From contig CAIMNN010000498.1 in assembly GCA_903842845.1 (NCBI GenBank), positions 1-6,778 on the forward strand: DNA of 6,778 nucleotides, read 5' to 3'. The position numbers and the translations under genes are program-made. Under the pieces are notes generated by a model that ran no database searches, had not been told where the DNA came from, and was given only the letters and a program-made list of their open reading frames with translations. The first letter of the stretch is position 1. Each line of letters starts with the position of its first letter. This stretch comes from an uncultured Acidobacteriaceae bacterium (GTDB lineage Bacteria; Acidobacteriota; Terriglobia; Terriglobales; Acidobacteriaceae). Shown here in pieces: positions 1-5,776 of the stretch.

Positions 1-432
1 CTGCGCATCCGGCAAGAGGGATTCGCGCTCGACCAAAAGTCATCGCGCAGCCATCTGCTCGGCTCACTGAGTTGGGAGCTGCTCATCACTGGCCTGACGA
101 CGGAACAGAGTTTTGAATTCAGTCTGAATCAGCGTGGCAAAAAAAAGTGGACAGTCGCAATCGATGGCAGCGCACGCACCGCCCGCTGCAGCGAAGCAAC
201 GTTCGCGGTGCCTATCGATGAGACACCAACGCTGCGCCTCTTTCTCGACGGCTCGGTGATTGAGAGTTTCTTCGGCGTGAGTGAAGCATGCACCAGCCGC
301 GTCTATGGCCTGCAGCCTGGTGAATGCTCTTACGAAATGAACCTGCAAGGTCCGGGTGCGGTGCAGTGCAAACTTTTTTCGTTGCGGCCAATTTCGCCAG
401 ACAAGCTGACCAGCGAGTACCCGGTTCTTTGA
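1..432 (+). CDS. Glycoside hydrolase family 32-type protein, C-terminal fragment (5' end outside window)
   Basis: This is the 3' end of a gene entering from the left edge. Frame 1 is open from base 1 to a TGA at 430-432, giving 143 residues. The visible part matches the C-terminal beta-sandwich of GH32 enzymes (levanase, inulinase, invertase). The key stretch is LRLFLDGSVIESFFG at fragment residues 78-92, the counterpart of the family's 'LRIFvDrSsvEvF' strand, followed by a TSRVYGL strand. The run SWELLITGLTTEQSFEFSL earlier in the fragment fits the preceding beta strands. The five-bladed propeller with the catalytic Asp/Glu residues would lie upstream, so substrate (sucrose, levan or inulin), activity and localisation cannot be judged. 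A GTG at 208 could open a shorter ORF, but the homology-like sequence extends well upstream of it. The next gene starts 92 nt downstream on the same strand. The family call rests on one domain seen by eye. Confidence 0.72.
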   Translation: MRIRQEGFALDQKSSRSHLLGSLSWELLITGLTTEQSFEFSLNQRGKKKWTVAIDGSARTARCSEATFAVPIDETPTLRLFLDGSVIESFFGVSEACTSRVYGLQPGECSYEMNLQGPGAVQCKLFSLRPISPDKLTSEYPVL

Positions 433-491
433 CCGAAGTGAAATCAAAATTGAGCGGTAGAGCGAACACGGCATGGCGATGATTTAATCTA

Positions 492-517
492 CCTCCAACA
501 CAACTTAGTGCTGGAGG
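492..517 (+). promoter_or_regulatory. Hairpin sequestering the amidase Shine-Dalgarno
   Basis: CCTCCA (492-497) pairs perfectly with TGGAGG (512-517). After one A/C mismatch, CAC (499-501) pairs with GTG (508-510), closing a 6-nt loop AACTTA. The 3' arm is the only good Shine-Dalgarno for the amidase gene (GGAGG, 513-517, 7 nt before the ATG at 525). The 5' arm carries CCTCC, the same bases as the anti-SD of 16S rRNA. In an RNA starting upstream the ribosome site would therefore be paired, which could lower or condition translation. The pairing is seen in the sequence; a regulatory role is inferred. Confidence 0.5.
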
Positions 518-524
518 CTTGTCG

Positions 525-2429
525 ATGACGCTTGACCGCAGAAATTTTTTCGTAGCCTGTTCCAAGGTGGGTGCGGGGGCAACCCTGTTGCCGGGGATTT
601 TGTATGCGATGGCAGCGCAGGCGCAAGAAGCTGCAGCGGGCGCCAAGACTTCAGCTCCAATCACGGATGAGATGATCGACGAGGCTGCGAAGCTTGCCGG
701 CGTGGGCCCGTTCAGCGCGGAGCAGAAGAAGCAGATGCACGGCATTCTAAAATTTCAACGCTTTGCCTATGATCCTATTCGCGAGCTGAAGCTGCCGAAC
801 TCGGTGGCGCCTGCGTATGTGTTTCATCCGTTGCCAGCGGAGACATTAAAACCTAAAAGAGAAGAGTGCGAGATAATTGATCCTCTTGCGACAGTAATCA
901 TCGTGACTGACGATGTCGGCGGTTATGGCCATCGTCCTATTCCGAGCAATATTGAAGAGATGGCCTACTGGTCGTTGTTGGAATTGGGTAAAGCTATAGG
1001 ATATGCAAAAGTTTCCTCGCTTGATTTAACCATAATGTATATCGCTCGATTGAAACGTCTTGACTCAAAGCTCCATTGCATCATCACGCTCACCGAGGAG
1101 CGTGCGCTGCGGCAGGCGAAGGAAGCGGACGAAGCCATCAAGCGCGGCGAGTACAAGGGGCCGCTGCATGGGATTCCGTGGGCAGCGAAGGACCTGCTCG
1201 CGGTCAAGGGTTATCCAACAACATGGGGCGCGGGTGGATTTGAGAAGCAGAGCTTTGATGTCGATGCAACGGTCGTCGAGCGATTGGATGCTGCCGGAGC
1301 GGTGCTAATTGCGAAACTTTCATTAGGCGCACTCGCCATGGGCGACAAATGGTTCGGCGGGCGTACGCGTAACCCGTGGAACCTCGACCAGGGCTCGAGC
1401 GGTTCATCTGCCGGTTCGGCGTCGGCTGTTGCTGCGGGCTGTGTAGGGTTTGCGATTGGGTCGGAGACACTCGGCTCCATCAGCTCGCCTTCGACGCGTT
1501 GCGGAGTGACCGGATTGCGGCCGACGTTTGGATTGGTTCCGCGCACCGGTGCGATGGCTTTGAGCTGGACGATGGACAAGCTGGGGCCGATTGCCCGCTC
1601 TGCTGCTGATTGCGATTTAATAATTCATGCGATCGCCGGGCCGGATGGCAAAGACACATCCGTTGCTCGCGAATTTATATGGCCTATGCAAATGGATGTT
1701 AAGTCGCTGCGCGTCGGTTATCACAAGAGCGCGTTCGATGTTCCGCCGCCGGTGAAAGAAGAGCCGGCTGCGCCGAACGAAACTGACGAGCAGAAGAAAA
1801 AGCGCGAAACTGCGAACCGCGCCGCGTACGAAGCACGCGTGCGCCGCGTGTATGATTTGAAATTTGAGAAGGCTGCACTTGAAGCAATCAAAAAAATGGG
1901 CCATGAACTTGTTCCACTCGAGTTGCCCAAGCTGCCTTATGATGCAATAGCGCAGTTGCTCACCGCTGAGGCTGCCTCCGCATTTGACGAGCTCACGCGT
2001 TCGGGGCGCGATGCGCTCCTCACAGAACAGAGCTCCGACGATTGGCCGAACGTCTTCCGCGCGGCGCGCTTTTACCCGGCAATCGAATACATCCAGGCCA
2101 GCCGCGCACGCACACTCGTCGTCGAGCAGATGCGCGCACTCTTCGCTAACGTCGACATTCTCGTCACTTCGTCGTATAACGGCGCGCAGTTGACGGCGAC
2201 CAACTTGAGCGGCCACCCAGCACTCATTGTGCCCAACGGCCTGCGCGGCAGCGATGCGCCGGCGGCGGCGAGCTTTGACGACGGCAACAGCGACGACATC
2301 GGCGGCCCCGGCACGCCGGTGAGCATCACCTTCCTCGCCGCGCATTACAACGACGCGGTGCTGCTCGAGTTCGGCCGCGCGTATCAGGAAGCAACCGGCT
2401 TCCACAAGCTCCATCCGCCGATTGGCTGA
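525..2429 (+). CDS. Tat-exported amidase-signature family hydrolase
   Basis: This is a 634-aa amidase-signature (AS) enzyme, a family that hydrolyses amide bonds (GatA, peptide amidase and FAAH are relatives). The N-terminus reads DRRNFF followed by a hydrophobic stretch and AQA, a twin-arginine signal with likely cleavage near residue 33, so the enzyme should act outside the cytoplasm. A segment at about 46-100 (ITDEMIDEAAKLAGVGPFS...) precedes the AS domain. Catalytic residues line up as Lys222 (GIPWAAKDL), cis-Ser294 (GSSGSSAGSASAVAAG) and nucleophile Ser318 (GSETLGSISSPS). The two serines are 24 residues apart, as in FAAH and malonamidase. A charged insert lies at about 405-445 (KEEP...EQKKKRE). 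An upstream TTG at 519 is in frame, but GGAGG at 513-517 sits 1 nt from it and 7 nt from ATG 525, so ATG was chosen. The substrate is unknown. GatA proper is unlikely given the export signal and no gatB or gatC nearby. The DNA at about 840-1080 is much more A+T-rich than the rest. Confidence 0.9.
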   Translation: MTLDRRNFFVACSKVGAGATLLPGILYAMAAQAQEAAAGAKTSAPITDEMIDEAAKLAGVGPFSAEQKKQMHGILKFQRFAYDPIRELKLPNSVAPAYVFHPLPAETLKPKREECEIIDPLATVIIVTDDVGGYGHRPIPSNIEEMAYWSLLELGKAIGYAKVSSLDLTIMYIARLKRLDSKLHCIITLTEERALRQAKEADEAIKRGEYKGPLHGIPWAAKDLLAVKGYPTTWGAGGFEKQSFDVDATVVERLDAAGAVLIAKLSLGALAMGDKWFGGRTRNPWNLDQGSSGSSAGSASAVAAGCVGFAIGSETLGSISSPSTRCGVTGLRPTFGLVPRTGAMALSWTMDKLGPIARSAADCDLIIHAIAGPDGKDTSVAREFIWPMQMDVKSLRVGYHKSAFDVPPPVKEEPAAPNETDEQKKKRETANRAAYEARVRRVYDLKFEKAALEAIKKMGHELVPLELPKLPYDAIAQLLTAEAASAFDELTRSGRDALLTEQSSDDWPNVFRAARFYPAIEYIQASRARTLVVEQMRALFANVDILVTSSYNGAQLTATNLSGHPALIVPNGLRGSDAPAAASFDDGNSDDIGGPGTPVSITFLAAHYNDAVLLEFGRAYQEATGFHKLHPPIG

Positions 2430-2443
2430 AGTAACATTCACTC

Positions 2444-3235
2444 ATGGCACTCGTCGAGCTCGAGCAGGTGACAAAAAGTTTTGACTCCGCACGGCCGGCC
2501 GTCGACAGCGTGAGCTTCAGCGTCGAAGAGGGCGAAACGCTCGGCATCGTCGGCGAATCGGGCTCGGGCAAGACCACGCTCGCTCGCATGATTCTCGGCC
2601 TTATCCCGCCAACCTCGGGCACCATCCGCGTTGCGGATATCGACATCGCCCACGCGACATCAACAGAGATGCGCGCACTGCGCCGTCAGATGCAGCCGGT
2701 TTTTCAGGACCCCTACGGCGCGCTCGACCCACGCATGAAGATCGGCGACATTATCGCCGAGCCGCTTGTGATTCATCGCGAGGCTATAACTCAGTTGATT
2801 GGCGGTCGCCTCATGCGCGCCGACATCCGCACCCGGGTCACCGCGCTACTTGTAGAAGTAGGCTTAGACAGCTCCGCGCTCAACCGCTATCCGCACGAGT
2901 TCAGCGGCGGCCAGCGCCAACGCATCAACATCGCCCGCGCCTTGGCCCTACGCCCGAGGCTGCTTGTCCTCGACGAGCCGGTTTCCGCGCTCGACGTAAG
3001 CGTTGGCGCACAGGTCATCAATTTGCTGCGCGTGCTTCAGCAACAACACAACCTGACCTGTATCTTCATTTCGCATTCTATGCCGCTGGTGCGTTATCTC
3101 TGCTCGCGAGTTGTCGTCATGCGTCAAGGCAGAGTCGTCGAAACAGGCGAGGCCGTCGCGCTTTGCTCGGCCCCCAAAGAGGAGTACACGCGGCAGCTGA
3201 TTGCCGCAACGCCCGAACTGCCTGCATTGATTTAG
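2444..3235 (+). CDS. ABC transporter ATP-binding protein, oligopeptide/dipeptide (OppF/DppF-like) type
   Basis: This 263-aa cytoplasmic ATPase would power a membrane transporter. All nucleotide-binding motifs are present: Walker A GESGSGKTT (37-45), Q-loop in VFQDPYGALDPR (Gln88), signature FSGGQRQR (153-160), Walker B LLVLDEP (173-179), D-loop SALD (181-184) and switch His211 in ISHSMP. The 'VFQDPYgaLDPRm' and 'EPVSALDVSVgAQVinLL' strings are typical of the peptide/nickel importer class (OppF, DppF, GsiA). At 263 residues it is shorter than OppF/DppF (usually above 300) and lacks most of their C-terminal extension. The usual SHD after Walker B is SHS here. It starts 14 nt after the amidase stop and is probably co-transcribed with it. 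The ribosome site is weak (GAAG-like), suggesting translation coupled to the amidase. No permease, second ATPase or binding protein is in the window, so its transporter is unknown. Confidence 0.9.
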   Translation: MALVELEQVTKSFDSARPAVDSVSFSVEEGETLGIVGESGSGKTTLARMILGLIPPTSGTIRVADIDIAHATSTEMRALRRQMQPVFQDPYGALDPRMKIGDIIAEPLVIHREAITQLIGGRLMRADIRTRVTALLVEVGLDSSALNRYPHEFSGGQRQRINIARALALRPRLLVLDEPVSALDVSVGAQVINLLRVLQQQHNLTCIFISHSMPLVRYLCSRVVVMRQGRVVETGEAVALCSAPKEEYTRQLIAATPELPALI

Positions 3236-3239
3236 CAAA

Positions 3240-3767
3240 CTAATCGGTGCTGACCCGCTCTTCAGTGCCTTTCATTGTTTGCGTCCAGTGCTCATTATCG
3301 GTCGAGTATTCCTGGCGAAATTCGATCCTGGTTGGCGAGATAAAAACATTCACTACGCGGTAATAAGTAGTCTTTCCGTTTTCCTGAATCTGCCAGGGAA
3401 ATGTCCAGGTATTGCCTTCAATCAATAATTTTCCTGTTCCATTTGCGGTGCCATTGCCAGGAATTGTATAAGCAGTGAAGTTTTTTTCAGCCGCGTTATA
3501 TACATAAACCAAAAGTATCTTCGATTCCCCGTTTACGACCTGATTGCAGGCCGCATATTCATTACTTTTCCAGCAGATGTTGCGGAGGTTGGATGTATCA
3601 TGCGTGGCTTTGCTTTGCGCCGTGGCAAGATGTTCGACCTCGACCTTCCAGCTTCCGCGGTAAGCCAGAATTGCGTCAACAGACTGCTGAGGTAAAGCCT
3701 GTTGTCCTCCGAGTATGACCGCGTTGAGGATAAAAATCATACTCAAGCAAATGTGAATGGATCTCAT
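3240..3767 (-). CDS. Small exported protein of unknown function, possibly a beta-barrel fold
   Basis: This 175-aa protein is not confidently recognised. The N-terminus (MRSIHICLSMIFILNAVILG) is a hydrophobic signal peptide, with cleavage probably between residues 20 and 27, so the product is exported or membrane-anchored. The mature part has many short alternating strands: RGSWKVEVEH (37-46), ESKILLVYVYN (81-91), KNFTAYTIPG, TWTFPWQI and RIEFRQEYSTD. It has two cysteines (Cys65 and Cys74), 9 residues apart, which could form a disulfide. The general look resembles small lipocalin-like or DUF1579-type barrels common in Acidobacteria ('G.W' near the start, a 'ys.D...W...M.Gt..R' ending), but this is an impression. 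The start is well supported: GGAGG at 3774-3778 lies 6 nt before the ATG. The coding region is A+T-richer than its neighbours. It converges on the ABC ATPase gene with 4 nt between stops. Confidence 0.75.
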   Translation of the reverse strand: MRSIHICLSMIFILNAVILGGQQALPQQSVDAILAYRGSWKVEVEHLATAQSKATHDTSNLRNICWKSNEYAACNQVVNGESKILLVYVYNAAEKNFTAYTIPGNGTANGTGKLLIEGNTWTFPWQIQENGKTTYYRVVNVFISPTRIEFRQEYSTDNEHWTQTMKGTEERVSTD

Positions 3768-3820
3768 AGGCCGCCTCCGGTCTGATGATTTTCAAAGCAA
3801 GAAGTACACATTGGGAAATG

Positions 3821-3853
3821 AAAAGCGACGACACGCTAAAGACGTGTCGTCGC
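3821..3853 (-). terminator. Rho-independent terminator of the FKBP gene
   Basis: A perfect 11-bp GC-rich inverted repeat, GCGACGACACG (3825-3835) and CGTGTCGTCGC (3843-3853), encloses a 7-nt loop. Read on the minus strand it is followed at once by TTTT (3824-3821) and then CATTT. It lies 26 nt beyond the TAA of the FKBP gene and before the next minus-strand gene, so it should end FKBP transcription and make the small exported protein a separate unit. On the plus strand no T-run follows, so it is one-directional. Confidence 0.88.
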
Positions 3854-3860
3854 CAGGTTT

Positions 3861-3876
3861 GCTTCAAATTTGAAGC
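3861..3876. repeat. Perfect 16-bp palindrome next to the FKBP stop
   Basis: GCTTCAAATTTGAAGC is identical to its own reverse complement. It lies between the FKBP stop codon (TAA, 3882-3880) and the terminator hairpin. It could form a short hairpin in RNA upstream of the terminator stem, or be a two-fold symmetric protein-binding site. No function is shown. Confidence 0.6.
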
Positions 3877-3879
3877 GCG

Positions 3880-4809
3880 TTAGTTGCTTGGCTTGGCCGG
3901 TGCAGCAGGCGCTGTTGGCGGTGCTGTTGCCGGTGCCGGTGTTGCAGCCGGAGCGGCAGCGGGTGCAGTTGCAGCCGGAGTGTTTGCCTTCGGCTGAGTA
4001 CCCTGGGTCGCCGGACCAGCAGCAGGTGCGGCACCGGGCCCGCCAGCGGGCACGGCAACTGAGCCAGGCTGACCCGGTTGACCAGGCTGGCCGGGACGAA
4101 GCGGCATACCCGGGCGCGCGCCACCTGGCGGCATTCCCGGACGGCCCTGCATGCCTTGCGGCATCTGCGGCTGCGCGGGACGGGCAGGAGCCTCGGCGAC
4201 ATCGAGCAGCTCGACGTCAAAGATAAGGTCGGTCTTAGGATTGATATCCGGATGGTTCTTCGGGTCGGGGCTCTTGATGCCGTGCATACCGTAGCCAAGC
4301 TGCCAGGGGATGAAGATGCGACGCTTGCCGCCAACCTTCATGCCTTCAAATCCCATGTCAAAACCGGGAACGGTGCGGCCCGCACCCTGAATGAACTGGA
4401 TTGGCTGGCCGGCTGCCTTCACTGGCTTGCCGTCCTTGTCCAACTCGGGCTTGCCGTCCTTGCCCATCACTGGCGACTCGGGGTGATCGTGCGAGGAATC
4501 AAACTTGGTGCCATCCGCGGCAAAATAGCCGGTGTAGTGAATGGTGTAGAGCTTGCCGGCTTCAGCGAGAGCTCCTGTGCCGACAACCTCATCCTGATAG
4601 AAGTACTTGATGGGCTGAGGGTAGAAGTCCTTTGCAGGCTTCTTGATGGGCGGTATGCCCGGGGGCAGCTTGGGGCCGGCTGTTGCGGCAGAGGCGGTCG
4701 TTGCTGTACGAGGCTTGGCTGCTGCGGTTGCGGGCTTGGTTGCGGTCTGTGCTCCGGCCGCAAGAGTGGCGCCGGCAAGGATCATTGCTGCAAAAATCTT
4801 GCTTTTCAT
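3880..4809 (-). CDS. Exported FKBP-type peptidyl-prolyl cis-trans isomerase with low-complexity C-terminal tail
   Basis: This 309-aa protein would catalyse proline isomerisation to aid folding of exported proteins. Residues 1-20 (MKSKIFAAMILAGATLAAGA) are a Sec signal peptide. An Ala/Thr/Pro/Lys linker runs to about 60. The FKBP domain spans about 75-204: IHYTGY (Tyr92), GTKFDSS (Phe103, Asp104), QFIQGAGRTVPGFDMGFEGMK (Phe150 where FKBP12 has Trp59), IFIPWQLGYG (Tyr173) and LIFDVELLDV (Phe197). Most ligand-pocket residues are kept. A loop insert after FDSS holds a repeated KDGKP (117-121, 125-129). Residues 205-309 are Pro/Ala/Gly/Gln-rich, including GQPGQPGQPG. ATG at 4807-4809 was chosen because the signal peptide starts there and AGGAG (4822-4826) lies upstream, although its 12-nt spacing is long. 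An in-frame ATG at 4911 would add 34 residues unlike a signal peptide. The gene appears monocistronic, with its own promoter and terminator. Confidence 0.92.
   Translation of the reverse strand: MKSKIFAAMILAGATLAAGAQTATKPATAAAKPRTATTASAATAGPKLPPGIPPIKKPAKDFYPQPIKYFYQDEVVGTGALAEAGKLYTIHYTGYFAADGTKFDSSHDHPESPVMGKDGKPELDKDGKPVKAAGQPIQFIQGAGRTVPGFDMGFEGMKVGGKRRIFIPWQLGYGMHGIKSPDPKNHPDINPKTDLIFDVELLDVAEAPARPAQPQMPQGMQGRPGMPPGGARPGMPLRPGQPGQPGQPGSVAVPAGGPGAAPAAGPATQGTQPKANTPAATAPAAAPAATPAPATAPPTAPAAPAKPSN
4424..4462 (-). repeat. Short tandem repeat inside the FKBP gene
   Basis: The 15-mer GGCTTGCCGTCCTTG occurs at 4424-4438 and again at 4448-4462, a 24-bp period. It encodes the duplicated KDGKP motif (8-residue period) in the loop inserted into the FKBP domain. 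The loop looks as if it grew by a small in-frame tandem duplication. Confidence 0.75.
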
Positions 4810-4849
4810 TGTGATTAGAAGCTCCTGATTACCCGTAATTAGTCTATCC

Positions 4850-4861
4850 GTCGGATCCGAC
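4850..4861. repeat. 12-bp palindrome in the FKBP leader
   Basis: GTCGGATCCGAC is a perfect palindrome located between the proposed FKBP promoter and start codon. A second short inverted repeat, ATTAC-CC-GTAAT (4828-4839), lies next to the AGGAG ribosome site. Either could be an operator or leader hairpin, but both are short enough to be chance. Confidence 0.3.
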
Positions 4862-4876
4862 ACGGGCGCACTACCT

Positions 4877-4904
4877 ATTTTACTGACGAAAACCACGGTT
4901 GCAA
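4877..4904 (-). promoter_or_regulatory. Probable sigma70-type promoter of the FKBP gene
   Basis: Read on the minus strand, TTGCAA (4904-4899, 4/6 match to TTGACA) is followed after 16 nt by TAAAAT (4882-4877, 5/6 match to TATAAT). Transcription would start near 4870, giving a leader of about 60 nt before the ATG at 4809. It would also put the upstream in-frame ATG at 4911 outside the transcript, consistent with the shorter protein. Found by eye only. Confidence 0.45.
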
Positions 4905-4963
4905 CGCTCATATAAATGAATTTGTTACGTGCGGGCGGGGCCTGAAAAATTGTAAATTGGAGT

Positions 4964-5746
4964 ATGGCGCACGAAATTGTAAAAATTCTTCATCTGCTCT
5001 GGCTTCCTATTGCCTCTTTTTTGGCTGGAGCCCTCAATACAATCGCCGGCGGCGGGTCATTTTTAACCCTGCCACCACTCCTGGCCTCAGGAGCAGCCGC
5101 GCGCGGGGGTATTGTTACAGCGCAGGCTACGAATACCGTAGCCCTTTGGCCCGGCCAGTTGACCTCGACTTACGGCTTCCGCAAGGACCTCCGCGAGCAC
5201 CGCAAGCACATACTCCCACTAGCGATAGCAGCAGGCATCGGCGGCGCCATTGGCGGACAATTGCTTATCCGCACCAGCAACCATCACTTCGCACAATTGC
5301 TTCCCTGGTTGCTGCTCTTTGCTTCCACTCTTTTCGTGCTCAGCTTCCCTTTGGGCAGTTGGCTTGCCAGCCGTCACGGCGCCAAGCGTTCCAACTTCTG
5401 GCTTTTTGTGGGAATGGTCTTCGTCAGCGTGTACGTAGGCTACTTCGGCGCAGGCGGCGGTTTCCTGGTTCTGGCCCTGCTCGGCATCTGCGGTGTGCAG
5501 AACATCCACGAGATGAATGCCCTGAAGGTTGTTACTGCAATCGTCTCGCTCGGTATACCGGTCATCACCTTCATCGTCGCAGGCCGCGTTGAGTGGAGCT
5601 ACTGCCTGGTCATGGCGATTTTGGCGGCGCTGGGTGGATACCTCGCCGCCCATTACGGGCGCAAGATACATCCCTGGACCATGCGCTGGATTGTCGCCAT
5701 CGTCGGATTCCTGACAGCGGGATACTTCTTCATCGTCAAGCCGTAG
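4964..5746 (+). CDS. TauE/SafE-family (sulfite exporter-like) membrane permease
   Basis: This 260-aa integral inner-membrane protein has about eight hydrophobic segments and matches the TauE/SafE family, whose studied members move sulfite, sulfoacetate or other small organic anions. The two internally related halves each carry the family's glycine-rich motif: AGALNTIAGGGSFLTLPPLL with TNTVAL (21-61), and VGYFGAGGGFLVLALL with MNALKVVTA (158-192). Hydrophobic segments lie at about 10-40, 82-102, 110-132, 146-174, 188-207, 211-229 and 240-257. The length is normal for the family. The start is the only plausible ATG; a GGAG at 4959-4962 is just 1 nt upstream, so the ribosome site is poor. A TATAAA at 4911-4916 could be a -10 box but has no good -35 partner. 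The gene is divergent from the FKBP gene, with the glycosyltransferase 30 nt downstream. The substrate cannot be predicted, as no sulfur-metabolism genes are adjacent. Confidence 0.9.
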   Translation: MAHEIVKILHLLWLPIASFLAGALNTIAGGGSFLTLPPLLASGAAARGGIVTAQATNTVALWPGQLTSTYGFRKDLREHRKHILPLAIAAGIGGAIGGQLLIRTSNHHFAQLLPWLLLFASTLFVLSFPLGSWLASRHGAKRSNFWLFVGMVFVSVYVGYFGAGGGFLVLALLGICGVQNIHEMNALKVVTAIVSLGIPVITFIVAGRVEWSYCLVMAILAALGGYLAAHYGRKIHPWTMRWIVAIVGFLTAGYFFIVKP

Positions 5747-5776
5747 AATTATCTAGGCTGGTAAACCTAACCTTCG

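Noticed and set aside
473..487. Four-codon ORF (ATG GCG ATG ATT TAA) before the amidase as a leader peptide
   Set aside because: It has no ribosome site and no regulatory codon run. ORFs this short are expected by chance.
1617..2441. 274-aa open frame on the minus strand opposite the amidase
   Set aside because: It is rich in Arg, Ala, Val and Cys with no domain-like pattern and lies fully opposite a well-supported amidase. Its length follows from the G+C-rich codon pattern of the sense gene.
2444..3235. Antibiotic-exporter or MacB-type ATPase as the identity of the ABC protein
   Set aside because: The FQDPYGALDPR and EPVSALDVSVGAQ strings point to the peptide/nickel importer class, not to the MacB or drug-exporter classes.
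4078..4818. 246-aa open frame on the plus strand opposite the FKBP gene
   Set aside because: It mirrors the low-complexity FKBP tail and domain codons. The minus-strand frame has clear FKBP motifs and a signal peptide, so this is a shadow.
4810..4911. 34-residue N-terminal extension of the FKBP protein from an ATG at 4911
   Set aside because: The extension is not signal-like, would bury the signal peptide, and lies upstream of the candidate promoter. The ATG at 4809 starts directly at MKSKIFAAM.
4957..5592. 211-aa plus-strand frame overlapping the TauE gene
   Set aside because: It starts at TTG, has Arg/Ser/His-rich random composition and shares the DNA of a clear TauE/SafE protein in another frame.
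5747..5776. Possible terminator between the TauE gene and the glycosyltransferase
   Set aside because: Only a 4-bp TAGG/CCTA match can be drawn and no T-run follows. The two genes may be co-transcribed.
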